Below are positions 31,322 through 39,722 of a stretch of 64,000 nucleotides of DNA, piece after piece (the first letter of the stretch is position 1; each line of letters opens with the position of its first letter). This DNA comes from a virus. The stretch covers positions 33,809 to 97,808 of IMG/VR virus record IMGVR_UViG_3300044801_000208. One strand, written 5' to 3'. Made by a program: the position numbers and the translations under genes. The notes beneath the pieces are model-generated. The model was not told where the DNA came from. It did no database searches and saw nothing but the letters and a program-made list of their open reading frames with translations.

Positions 31322-32149
31322 TCACCTTTTGCCCCCCGACACCGCGCTCTTGCACTTCGCAAGGACGTAGCGATTGTACTGCGCGGGCAGCTTGTTGTCC
31401 GCGTCCTCGCCCTCGAAGCCGTGGACCAGGTGCTTGGCGAACGCCCTGGAGCCCGGCGTGCGGTTCTTCCAGAACCCGTTGGTGAGGGCGAACTGGACGC
31501 AGCCCCGCATCCACGCGACGTCGAGGCCCCTCTGCTTCAATACCGTGTGGATGTCCCTGACGACCTCCTCCGGGAGCTGCGTCCCCGCCCCGAACTCCTC
31601 GTGCAGCGGCGTCCAGCAGGGAAGGTCGAAGGCGGGGACCTCGGCGTCCTCCCATAGAATCTCCGTCCGCCCCCCGCACGCGCCCCCGGCGACAGCCGGG
31701 GTCTCTGTTGACTGACTAACTAGCCCGCTAACTGACAAGTCTCTCTCGTTCTCGTTCTCAAGCGGTAGCGGCTCTCCCTCTCCCTCTCCGCCCGTTTTTT
31801 CACCTATCTCATTTTTAAGTTGCTCATTGCAGGGGATTAAAAACCCGAGTGATGTAAGCGTGCTGACTGCGAGAGGTAGGTGTGCCCTCTCCCTGGGTAG
31901 TATGTGAAGTGCGCCTGCTATGTATGTGATGTCGTTCTGTATGAGGCGTGCGCGAGTCCGGCCCACCAGTCGGCACAGCCCTTGGAGCACCTCGCGCTGG
32001 TACATGGTGAGCGAGCGGAACTCCGCGTCGTCCTCGCGGTCGCAGTAGTCCCTGATCCACGGGAGGACCGCGTCCTTGCTCCTCAGTCTGTTGTCCGGCT
32101 GGTACCTGTGCCAGTTCTTGATCGCCAGGTACTTGTGCTTCTCGCTCAT
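31322..32149 (-). CDS. Phage replication-organiser-like protein
   Basis: This is a 275-residue protein. The N-terminal 100 residues (LAIKNWHRYQPDNRL, VLPWIRDYCDREDDAEFRSL, YQREVLQGLCRL) resemble the winged-helix start of phage replisome organisers and DnaD-like proteins. A low-complexity Gly/Glu linker and a C-terminal helical domain follow. It overlaps the primase-helicase stop by ATGA, indicating translational coupling. Confidence 0.55.
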   Translation of the reverse strand: MSEKHKYLAIKNWHRYQPDNRLRSKDAVLPWIRDYCDREDDAEFRSLTMYQREVLQGLCRLVGRTRARLIQNDITYIAGALHILPRERAHLPLAVSTLTSLGFLIPCNEQLKNEIGEKTGGEGEGEPLPLENENERDLSVSGLVSQSTETPAVAGGACGGRTEILWEDAEVPAFDLPCWTPLHEEFGAGTQLPEEVVRDIHTVLKQRGLDVAWMRGCVQFALTNGFWKNRTPGSRAFAKHLVHGFEGEDADNKLPAQYNRYVLAKCKSAVSGGKR

Positions 32150-35061
32150 AGCTCCTCGTCGAATGAGTTGACGGCCGCCGCCATGGTCCTCTCGCCCACG
32201 GGGGTCTCCACGACCTGGTACTGCTTCGGCTTCTCGGTCATGTAGTTCGTCTCCCGGTTGATGCGGAAGTTCAGCGAGGTGAAGGAGCCGCCCTCCCTGT
32301 CGCGCCCGCGAACGATCATCCCGTCCTCGCCGTCCTTCGTGCGCGTCGCCACGCCCAGGCACAGGTCGAACCGCTGGCCGATCGTGGTGAAGTACTGGAT
32401 GAGGCCGTCGCGCTTCAGGATGGACTCAAGCTCGTCGTCGTAGTTCTCCGCGCCCGCGTTCTTCTCCTGGATGCGCTCTATGTCGCGCCTCGCGTCGGAG
32501 CCGAACTGCGCGGTGACGATCACCATGCAGCCCCGCCCGCCGAACGCGTCGCGGCTGAAGGCGAACAGCCTGTCCACGATCGAGGAGCAGACCTTCCAGT
32601 TGCTCGCGCCGCCCCGGGTCTTCCCGTCCTCGGGCGGCATGATCGTGTCTAGGGGGTCGATGATGATGAAGTCCCACTGGTACTTCATGAAGGTCGCCTC
32701 GGCGTAGGCCATGAGCGCCCCCACCTTGTCCTCGTCGCCCTTCGTCACGGCGTCTATGTTCTGCGGCTCGATGAAGCCCGGCACGATCTCGCCCGCCTTC
32801 AGCTTGAGCAGCAGGCTCTTCATCTTCGCGAGGTCGTCCGCCGTCGCGGTGCGGTTCAGCCCCTCCCACCCGCTGAGGCCGGGGAGCGCCCCGATCTCCA
32901 CGTCGTTCTTGAAGAAGTGGGACAGCTGGAGCGTCAGCCGCTTCATCACCTTCATGCACTGGTGCTCGCCCGCGAAGAACAGGCCGTTCTTGCCTGTGAT
33001 GGCGAAGTTCATGGCCAAGGACAGGGCGGCCGTAGTCTTGCGGTTGCTCGCGGGGCCGCACAGGCAGATGGCGCAGTCGCCGTCCAGCCCGATGTTCATG
33101 CCCGAGTTGTCGATGGTCGGGAAGCCGAGCTTGAACTTCCGCGTGTCCCCGACGCCCAGGACGTTCTTCTCGAAGTCCGCGTAGATGGCGTCCGTGCGCT
33201 CCTGCCACGCGCCCTGTTCGAACCGCGAGTCCTGCGCCGTGCTGGAGTTCCAGTGCTTGCGCATGCCCCTGCGGTAGGCGAGGACGTCCTCCTCCCGGAG
33301 GAGGAAGAAGTTGAACGCCTCGCGGGCCGACCTGATTTCCTGCCTCAGGTCCAGGGTGTGCATGAACGCGTTGGCCGTGTCGTCGAACGTGCTCGCCGGG
33401 GCGTCCTCCAGGGCGTCCACGAACGCCTTGACCTCGTCCTTGTAGTCGTGCTTCCGGACCTCGGGGTCGGGGCTGACGTCGATGAAGTGCTTGAGCGTGA
33501 CCTTGTCGGGCAGCCTCTTGTTCGCCTCCGTGAACTTGATCAGCAGCCGCATCGTCTCCTGCGCGGCCAGCCTGAGCGTCTGCGTCCCGACCTCGCCCCG
33601 CGCGACCTTGATGGCCTTCGCGTTCGGGGCGAAGCCGAGCTTCTCCTTAATGCGCTTCGCGTAGTGGAGGAACCCGTCCTGCCACACCTCCTCGGGGTGG
33701 TGGACGACGACGCGCAGGATGTGGGCGGCCAGGTCGTTCGCCCGTATGTCTAGCCCGTCCAGGGCCTCGCTCCCCGTCTTCCAGGGGTCCTTGCCCGGCT
33801 CAGGCTCGGGCGGCTCCGCCATCGCCTCGTCCTTCTTGGTCTCCTCGACCTTCTCCTGCTCGGCCTCCGCCTCGTCCGCGACCTCGGCGAACTCAAGCAC
33901 GGCCTCGAGCCCGTCGTTCTTGAAGATCGGGTCCGGGTACTCCTCGTACTTCGGCTTGCCGTGCTCGTCGACGGCCTCCCTGAGGAGCTGGAAGATGGTG
34001 CCGATCGTCACGCCCTCGCAGTCGTCCGAGAAGCAATGGTAGCCGAAGGAGTCGCCGACGATGAAGCCCGTCAGGCCGGAGCCGGAGTGCTTGTGCCCCG
34101 CGTTCAGGCAGATGTCCGTGACCTTGACCGTCTTGCCGTTCGCCTCGCGCTCGCCCTCGATGCGGAACGCGCCCTGGCTCTCGTACCACTCAAGCCAGTC
34201 CTCGGGGTCGAAGTTCTCGTCTAGCTCCGGCATGTCGTCGCTGCGGCGGCTGGAGAGCGGCACCTCGCTGCCGAGGGCGAGAATCTGGTCCAGGGCGACG
34301 GCCGAGACGGGGGACTTCGGCGGGATCAGGCGGTTGTGGCGGTAGGGGCGCTCCGGGGCGTCCGTGCCCTTCCTCGTGGTCGTGCCGTAGGCTCGGGTCA
34401 GTCGCGCGGCGTTGAACACGGCGCAGTCGACCTCGGCGGCGGGGCCGTTGAACCTCGCGGCCAGGGCCTTCAGGCAGTCGACGAGCAGGTGGATGTTGTC
34501 CACCGTGTTCATCATCTTGATGGACTGGAGGATGTGGAAGCCGTTGCCCGAGTCGCCGAGTAGCGGCTGCGGCCAGCCTTTCTCCGCCAGGAACGCGAGC
34601 ATCTGCTGGGCCGTGGCCTTGCAGGCGGCCTTCTCCTCGCCCGTGGAGCTCTCGTGCTCGAACCCGGCGGCGCGGAGCGTGTCGCAGTCGATGAACATCC
34701 AGTTCAGGCTGTCAACGTCGTCGTTGCCCGTGAGGTGCTGGGTCGGGCCGGAGAGAATCTGCTCGACCTGCTCGTCGGTCGGGTTGGCCGTGAGGAGGCC
34801 GCTGCCCTTCGAGCATATCTTGCACGCGCACTTCGCCCGCTCCCTCATGAGGCTGGCCTTGCAGGGGTTGATGACGTAGTAGAGGGAGACCACCCTCGGG
34901 TCGCGGTCCAGGCGCTCGACGACCTCGGCCAGGCGGTCGCGGTCGGTGAAGTAGAAGCCGCGCCAGAACCCCTCGGAGTTCTTGATCCTGAACTCGACGA
35001 GCTGCCCCGGCTTGAACAGCAGGCTGACGCCGAGTTTTATGTTTTCCAGCGGCAAAGGCAC
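32146..35061 (-). CDS. Primase-helicase: AEP-like primase domain plus DnaB-like RecA-fold helicase
   Basis: About 971 residues. An N-terminal Cys cluster (KCACKICSKG) precedes an archaeo-eukaryotic primase-like core: WMFIDCDTL (D-x-D, about residue 125), GDSGNGFHIL (about 170) and VDCAVFNAARLTRAYGT (about 212). The C-terminal helicase has an unusual Walker A (GPASNRKTT, about 666), Walker B WDFIIIDPLDT and an Arg-rich end. Start is GTG at 35061, or TTG at 35055 with better SD spacing (AAGGGGA). The ATG at 35121 would place the strong hairpin at 35076-35103 inside the coding region. Confidence 0.75.
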   Translation of the reverse strand: MPLPLENIKLGVSLLFKPGQLVEFRIKNSEGFWRGFYFTDRDRLAEVVERLDRDPRVVSLYYVINPCKASLMRERAKCACKICSKGSGLLTANPTDEQVEQILSGPTQHLTGNDDVDSLNWMFIDCDTLRAAGFEHESSTGEEKAACKATAQQMLAFLAEKGWPQPLLGDSGNGFHILQSIKMMNTVDNIHLLVDCLKALAARFNGPAAEVDCAVFNAARLTRAYGTTTRKGTDAPERPYRHNRLIPPKSPVSAVALDQILALGSEVPLSSRRSDDMPELDENFDPEDWLEWYESQGAFRIEGEREANGKTVKVTDICLNAGHKHSGSGLTGFIVGDSFGYHCFSDDCEGVTIGTIFQLLREAVDEHGKPKYEEYPDPIFKNDGLEAVLEFAEVADEAEAEQEKVEETKKDEAMAEPPEPEPGKDPWKTGSEALDGLDIRANDLAAHILRVVVHHPEEVWQDGFLHYAKRIKEKLGFAPNAKAIKVARGEVGTQTLRLAAQETMRLLIKFTEANKRLPDKVTLKHFIDVSPDPEVRKHDYKDEVKAFVDALEDAPASTFDDTANAFMHTLDLRQEIRSAREAFNFFLLREEDVLAYRRGMRKHWNSSTAQDSRFEQGAWQERTDAIYADFEKNVLGVGDTRKFKLGFPTIDNSGMNIGLDGDCAICLCGPASNRKTTAALSLAMNFAITGKNGLFFAGEHQCMKVMKRLTLQLSHFFKNDVEIGALPGLSGWEGLNRTATADDLAKMKSLLLKLKAGEIVPGFIEPQNIDAVTKGDEDKVGALMAYAEATFMKYQWDFIIIDPLDTIMPPEDGKTRGGASNWKVCSSIVDRLFAFSRDAFGGRGCMVIVTAQFGSDARRDIERIQEKNAGAENYDDELESILKRDGLIQYFTTIGQRFDLCLGVATRTKDGEDGMIVRGRDREGGSFTSLNFRINRETNYMTEKPKQYQVVETPVGERTMAAAVNSFDEEL

Positions 35062-35075
35062 TCCCCTTGATCGGC

Positions 35076-35103
35076 GGGACCGCAGCAAAGGGTCTGCGGT
35101 CCC
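35076..35103 (-). promoter_or_regulatory. Leader hairpin of the primase-helicase gene
   Basis: A perfect 10-bp stem GGGACCGCAG/CTGCGGTCCC with an 8-nt loop lies just before the probable GTG/TTG start. It could control translation or act as an attenuator; no T-run follows. Confidence 0.45.
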
Positions 35104-35288
35104 CGCCTCGGACGTTCTCACGGAGCTACCGGGAGACGTTGGTTACAACAACGTAAATACTGCCCGCCCAGGGCCGTGGCGGTATTTGACTGTGTAGGCG
35201 GTGCACGGCGGTGGCAAAACCCCGCTGCCGGTAAAACAACAACTAAAACTAGATACTGATTATGGGAGCCTATGTATGAGGTGATATT
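35104..35288. promoter_or_regulatory. Divergent intergenic region
   Basis: Transcription diverges here: primase-helicase to the left, HNH and assembly genes to the right. It holds an inverted repeat AAATACTGCC/GGCGGTATTT (35155-35187, 9 of 10 pairs) and AT-rich sequence at 35225-35285. Promoters for both directions, or an origin, are plausible. No consensus -35/-10 pair was found. Confidence 0.35.
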
Positions 35289-36026
35289 GTGCCTGTTATC
35301 GTTGGGCAAAAACTGGGGTTTCTCACAATCATCGAACTCCCGTACGGCGGCTTAACAAAAGAAAAGGCTGTTGTCCGATGCGACTGCGGCAAAGAAAAAA
35401 CAGTCGCCATCCACAACATGCTTACGCAAAGAACAGTCAGTTGCGGTTGTTTCCAGAAGCGGCGATCTAGGGAGCTGCACATGAGCAATCTCCACGGCCG
35501 CAGGTTTGGTCGCCTGGTGGCGTTGTCCCCAACGAAGCGGCGGGCCAGGGACGGCGCTATTTTTTGGGCGGTGCGCTGCGACTGCGGGGCGGAAAAGGAG
35601 GTCGGCAGCTCGAACCTAACAAGCGGCAACACGCAAAGCTGCGGCTGCCTTATGCGCGAAAAAGCAAGGAGAGGCTGTCTTCCGGGGGACGCCGCCAGGC
35701 ATTACTATTTGGACAAGTACCAAAGGGACGCTTCGCGAAGGGGTTTTTCGTGGGGATTGTCGGACGATCAATTTTACGCCCTGATTTCTGGGCTATGTTA
35801 CTACTGCGGCGTGAAGCCCACGCTCAACAGCAAGGACAAGGATGGAGTCCTGCTGAGTAACGGCGTGGACCGCAAGGACAACGGGCTCGGCTATAGCCCC
35901 GAGAACTGCGTCCCATGCTGCAAGTTCTGCCAGTACGCCAAGCGCGACCTGCCCTACGCGGAGTTTCTCGATCATTTAGAGCGGGCATCCAAGTTCAAAA
36001 TATGGGAAAAGACGGCGTTAAAATAA
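35289..36026 (+). CDS. HNH homing endonuclease with two N-terminal zinc domains
   Basis: This 245-residue protein has a GTG start after GAGGTGA. Two similar zinc modules (VVRCDCGKEKTVAIHNM ... VSCGCF and AVRCDCGAEKEVGSSNL ... QSCGCL) precede an HNH-type core (GLCYYCGVKPTLNSKDKDG, NGVDRKDNGLGYSPENCVPC, then CKFCQYAKRD). Its last 25 nt overlap the start of the next gene, whose first codons are AT-rich. The same zinc module appears in the HEGs at 39116, 47196 and 60301. Confidence 0.8.
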   Translation: MPVIVGQKLGFLTIIELPYGGLTKEKAVVRCDCGKEKTVAIHNMLTQRTVSCGCFQKRRSRELHMSNLHGRRFGRLVALSPTKRRARDGAIFWAVRCDCGAEKEVGSSNLTSGNTQSCGCLMREKARRGCLPGDAARHYYLDKYQRDASRRGFSWGLSDDQFYALISGLCYYCGVKPTLNSKDKDGVLLSNGVDRKDNGLGYSPENCVPCCKFCQYAKRDLPYAEFLDHLERASKFKIWEKTALK

Positions 36027-36565
36027 AACTTCTCCAGTATGAATTTGTTTTCCGAGAACTAGCGTGGCGGGAGGAGCTCGGGATGTCGTTCCCCCCGAAG
36101 GCCGACCGCAGGCGGGTGATGCTGGGCCACGCCCTCTCTGAGGTCTCGGGCCTGAAGGTGAATACTGCGGCGGAGGGCTTGAAGGTCATGGAAGCTTTGC
36201 CGCTTACCGTGGTCCACAGGGTTTTCATTCTCTACCGCGCCGCGTTTCCGGAACCCCGCGTTTTTACCACCATCGGTCTGTACAAGGCCGAGGAGCCGAA
36301 CATGTTCTCGTCTAGGATAGTCAGGTCCGAGGAGGAGACCGAGCGTGCCCTGGATCGCGTGGAGCAAGAGATGGCCGCGAAGTTCGGGCGCAAGGAGCTT
36401 GAGGAGCAGATGGCCCAGGAGCGCGAGATGCTCAAGAACTCTAAGGGCATAGGTCTGACTAGGGCTACGCCGGACCGCCCGACGCCTGAGCCCGGCGCTG
36501 CCCCGGTGCCCGTGAAGATCGACAAGCCGATGAGGAAGGACAGGCCGTGGACGAACAGAAAGTAG
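36002..36565 (+). CDS. Protein of unknown function, possibly tail assembly
   Basis: This 187-residue protein starts MGKDGVKIKLLQYEFVFREL. Helical, with a charged C-terminal half and a Pro-rich tail. It overlaps the next gene by 19 nt, typical of co-translated assembly factors. The first about 20 codons (GGA AAA GAC GGC GTT AAA ATA AAA CTT) are AT-rich; from CGG GAG GAG CTC GGG the normal GC-rich style starts. That switch lies right beside the HNH gene. Confidence 0.5.
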   Translation: MGKDGVKIKLLQYEFVFRELAWREELGMSFPPKADRRRVMLGHALSEVSGLKVNTAAEGLKVMEALPLTVVHRVFILYRAAFPEPRVFTTIGLYKAEEPNMFSSRIVRSEEETERALDRVEQEMAAKFGRKELEEQMAQEREMLKNSKGIGLTRATPDRPTPEPGAAPVPVKIDKPMRKDRPWTNRK

Positions 36566-37833
36566 CGCCCAAGATCGCGCCTACCAGGTTTACGCAGGGC
36601 AGGACCGCCTCGCTCGGCCTGGACATCATGGGCCGCCTCTCCTCGGGCACCCTGAGAAAGGCCCCCGTTGAGACGATCGAGAGGGTCAAGACGGAGATCA
36701 CCGCGAACTGTGAGGAGATCATAGAGATCGGCGCGAGGATCAGGCCGCTCATGGTTGGGGACAAGCAGGTCGGGTGGGTGCGCGGGCTCCACTCCCAGGA
36801 GCGCAAGATGCTCAAGCGGTGGATCAGGGACCCCAACGACTTTATCGCGCTCACCTTGCAGCACGCCACCTCGTTCTCTAAGGAGGAGATTGAGGGGTTG
36901 CAGGCGTTCGAGATTCGTAGCCTCGTGGAGGTCGTGCGCCGGATGAGCGACTATGACGTGTCGCTGTACCCGTACCTTCCGGCCTACGTCACCACCCAAT
37001 CCTCTGAGGCGCTGTGGTACGGCAAGGGCGACTCCCTGACGTCTTTCGAGAACAAGGTGATCCGCATGCCCGACGGCAAGACCGTGACGATCGTGGCCCC
37101 GCCCGACCACTCCCGCATGTGGGCGACCCTGTGCAACTACCGTGAGCAGAGCAAGAAGAGGCTAGAGGAGAACATGAACGCCCTGTTCATCGTCCGCCCC
37201 TGGGCGGGCAGGCAGGCCGACCCGGTCGCTAACGAGCTGAGGTCAGTAGCGCGGCAGCTGGAGACGGGGTCCGACTACCAGTGGGAGCGGCTCGTGCGGT
37301 CGCCGTCTGCGGTCAACAAGAATGACGGCTGGGGCCACCCGGGCGATAGCGTGGAGGACCTGCGGCGCGAGCTCAAGGGCATGATGGAGGGCGACAAGCA
37401 CGAGCGCCTGATGGACGCCTGGGCCCGTCAGATGGAGCACGAGGCCAAGCAGAAGCAGAAGGACATAGAGGAGTTCCGCAAGAAGCGCGGCATCGACAAG
37501 GCGGGCGTCACGGAGACGCCGATGACGGTACTGACGGCGGACGAAGTCAGGAAGCGGCAGAAGGCGTTGAGGGAGGGCACGCCGCAGCCCGGGCTGGTGC
37601 AGAGGCGCGAGGAGTTCGAGATCGACTCGTCCTCCGCGCAGGTGGACAAGTTCAACAAGTACCGTACATCCTGAAGTGGCTCCGCGCCAACGGCTACGAC
37701 GCCCCCAAGGGCACCCCGCCGCCTGGGAAGAAGTACCGCGAGCTTGAGGCGGCGTTCATCGCCGAGGGCAGGAGGCGCGGGCTGACGCCCAAGGCCTGGG
37801 ACACCGAGGTGTGGCAGTTCTACGCGAATAAAT
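36547..37833 (+). pseudogene. Assembly-type gene with a 5-base frameshifting insertion near its 3' end
   Basis: The GTG-started frame reads 375 residues and stops at 37672-37674 with KFNKYRTS. A different frame then continues smoothly for 51 residues (LKWLRANGYDAPKGTPPPGK ... WDTEVWQFYANK) to a TAG at 37831-37833. Removing five bases (CGTAC, about 37663-37668, a local repeat of GTAC) joins them as NKYILKWLRANGYD. So the gene was probably about 426 residues and is truncated here, by mutation or sequence error. The product is helical, charged and of unknown function. Confidence 0.6.
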
Positions 37834-37842
37834 AGACTTTGT

Positions 37843-37870
37843 AACGCTTATGTTAGGAGACATAAGCGTT
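37843..37870 (+). promoter_or_regulatory. Hairpin presenting the SD of the following HEG in its loop
   Basis: A perfect 11-bp inverted repeat AACGCTTATGT/ACATAAGCGTT encloses TAGGAG and ends directly at the ATG (37871). When folded it should limit ribosome access. Similar hairpins precede the HNH genes at 18260 and 55326. Confidence 0.65.
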
Positions 37871-38443
37871 ATGGACAGAGAACAAGTTCAGCGTCAACGT
37901 GTAGAGCAACTAAAAACAGGGGCACCCATTGCGCGGCATCGACGCTGGCACGTAAATCGCGGAATAATTGACCCTGCCTGTGACTTGTGCCCCAAATCAA
38001 GAGAGACGACCACTCGCTCCTGCTTGACCTGCAACCAACCCAAGGAACTAACCGTTGACAATTTCCGGCCGAGTCCTACGGGACTCCGCTGGCATTGCAA
38101 GAAGTGTGACGGCAAGCGCGTCCTCCTGTGGTTCAAGGACCACCCTGAGAAGGAGATGCTCCAATCCGCCCGCCGCCGCGCCAAGCAGGTAGGCGTTCCC
38201 TTCAGCATCACCACCGCAGACATCAAAATCCCAGAGACATGCCCCGTGTTCGGGCAAGAGCTGAAAAAGGGCAGTCGGGAATCACATGAGTGGGCACCCA
38301 GCCTGGACCGGAAGAAACCGGAATTGGGGTACGTCCCCGGCAACGTGCAAGTCCTGTCCAACAAGGCTAACCGCTTGAAAAGCAACGCCACCCTGCATGA
38401 GCTCCAGCAACTCGTTGCCTTCCTTGAGGAATCAGGACTTTAG
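37871..38443 (+). CDS. HNH-like homing endonuclease
   Basis: This is a 190-residue protein. A Cys-rich N-terminus (DLCPKSRETTTRSCLTCNQP, LRWHCKKCDGKR) precedes a basic stretch and the C-terminal nuclease-like motif WAPSLDRKKPELGYVPGNVQ, then VLSNKANRLKSN. The same SLDR...GYV.GNV...AN..K motif occurs in the HEGs at 39116 and 60301. It separates the frameshifted gene from the next assembly gene. Confidence 0.75.
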   Translation: MDREQVQRQRVEQLKTGAPIARHRRWHVNRGIIDPACDLCPKSRETTTRSCLTCNQPKELTVDNFRPSPTGLRWHCKKCDGKRVLLWFKDHPEKEMLQSARRRAKQVGVPFSITTADIKIPETCPVFGQELKKGSRESHEWAPSLDRKKPELGYVPGNVQVLSNKANRLKSNATLHELQQLVAFLEESGL

Positions 38444-38461
38444 GGTTCTTTCAGTAGAACC

Positions 38462-39109
38462 ATGCGCCCACCTATTCCCAAACTCGCCGCTTCGGCGGTC
38501 GCGCCCTTGCAGACGGTCCCAAGATTTCAGAGTGAACTCCTGCGGTCGGGCGCGACGTGGCCGCAAGAAGTGAACTATCTCCGCGACACATACGGGGAAA
38601 TTTTCGCGCTTTGGGAAAGCCTGAAGGCCCCAGGCGATGACAAGCGGCTTTATGAGCAAACAGAGCCGCTGCTGAGAGAGCTTTTGCTGGGCATCTCCAA
38701 GCAGCTCTCCACTCGCATCGACATCTACAAGGCGACGCAGCAGGCCCAATACAATTTCGAGACCGCTTCATCCTACGCCAGAGCAGGGGACTACGCCGTG
38801 GCGCTGATCTACGACAGCTACTCGCTGATGAAGCTGCACAGGCTGCTCGACGGTCTGACGGCCGAGGCGAACAGGAAGCAGGGCTCCAGGAAGCTCGGCT
38901 ACGGCTACGACAGCTCCGGCGAGCAGGGCGAGAGCGGCGGGACGAGCGGGAACGACAGGCACCTGTGGGACTCCAGCGGCTCCCCGAAGCATGACCACAC
39001 CTCCATGAACCCGGCGAACATGCTGTTCGACGTCGAAGCGGAGGCGGACTATAAAGAACTTGCAGAATTTAAGCACAAAAGGGTGTATTGGCCGCCACGA
39101 ACCAGGTGA
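38462..39109 (+). CDS. Protein of unknown function, 215 residues
   Basis: Helical N-terminal two-thirds (YLRDTYGEIFALWESLKAPG, YALIYDSYSLMKLH-type segments) are followed by a Gly/Ser linker. The last about 20 codons (GAC TAT AAA GAA CTT GCA GAA TTT) are AT-rich, and so are the first few (CCA CCT ATT CCC AAA), matching HEGs on both sides. Probably a virion or assembly factor by context. Confidence 0.45.
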   Translation: MRPPIPKLAASAVAPLQTVPRFQSELLRSGATWPQEVNYLRDTYGEIFALWESLKAPGDDKRLYEQTEPLLRELLLGISKQLSTRIDIYKATQQAQYNFETASSYARAGDYAVALIYDSYSLMKLHRLLDGLTAEANRKQGSRKLGYGYDSSGEQGESGGTSGNDRHLWDSSGSPKHDHTSMNPANMLFDVEAEADYKELAEFKHKRVYWPPRTR

Positions 39110-39115
39110 TGACAA

Positions 39116-39685
39116 ATGACAAAGAACGAGAAGATTAGCGCGGCGCTGCGAGATGACATTACCGGACAAAGGTTCGGTCGGTTGGTCGTGCTGTCATACG
39201 CCGATAGCCGATATGAAAAACCGCGCTAGTTGTGCCAGTGCGACTGCGGAGCACAGAAGGTGATCTGCGGGGCCAGCCTCAAGCGGAAACGGACGAAAAG
39301 TTGCGGCTGCTTGAATAAGGAAACCTCAATAGTGAGGTTCACAACGCACGGGAAGTGTAGGACGCCTCAGTACAGCATGTGGTACTCAGCCAAGGCGCGG
39401 GCAAAGAAGTCTGGGCTGGAGTTTGACCTACGTGCGGAGGACATCCAGGTTCCGGAACACTGCCCGCTGCTAGGAATCAAGCTAGAGCCGGGGAACGAGA
39501 AGAAACCGGCATGGAACAGTCCCTCACTGGACAGGTATGACTCCATGAAGGGGTACGTGCGGGGCAAGGCCGCGTTCCAGGCAGCCTCGCAGGCGCACCT
39601 CGCCTACCTGCGCACCGCCGCCGGGCTCCCAGCCACGGCGCGGGTGCAGCTCTCGGACGACGGGACGACGGTCATCTCCAGCTAA
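39116..39685 (+). pseudogene. HNH homing endonuclease with nonsense codon and replaced C-terminus
   Basis: The frame from ATG 39116 (MTKNEKISAALRDDITGQRF) meets TAG at 39227-39229 where relatives have Trp (KPR-stop-LCQCDCG), then continues through the zinc module (CQCDCGAQKVICGASLKRKR, SCGCL) and PSLDRYDSMKGYVRG. At that point the family's GNV.VIS..AN motif is replaced by a GC-rich Ala-rich tail (KAAFQAASQAHLAYLRTAAG...) in phage codon style. So this HEG is both truncated by a stop and fused to a fragment of another gene. Confidence 0.7.
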
Positions 39686-39722
39686 TTGGACGCCGCCGCC
39701 CTTTTCCCGTATTTTATAGGGA

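Noticed and set aside
37640-37680. Programmed -1 frameshift in the assembly gene
   Set aside because: No slippery heptamer is present, and the frame change is explained exactly by a 5-base repeat insertion.
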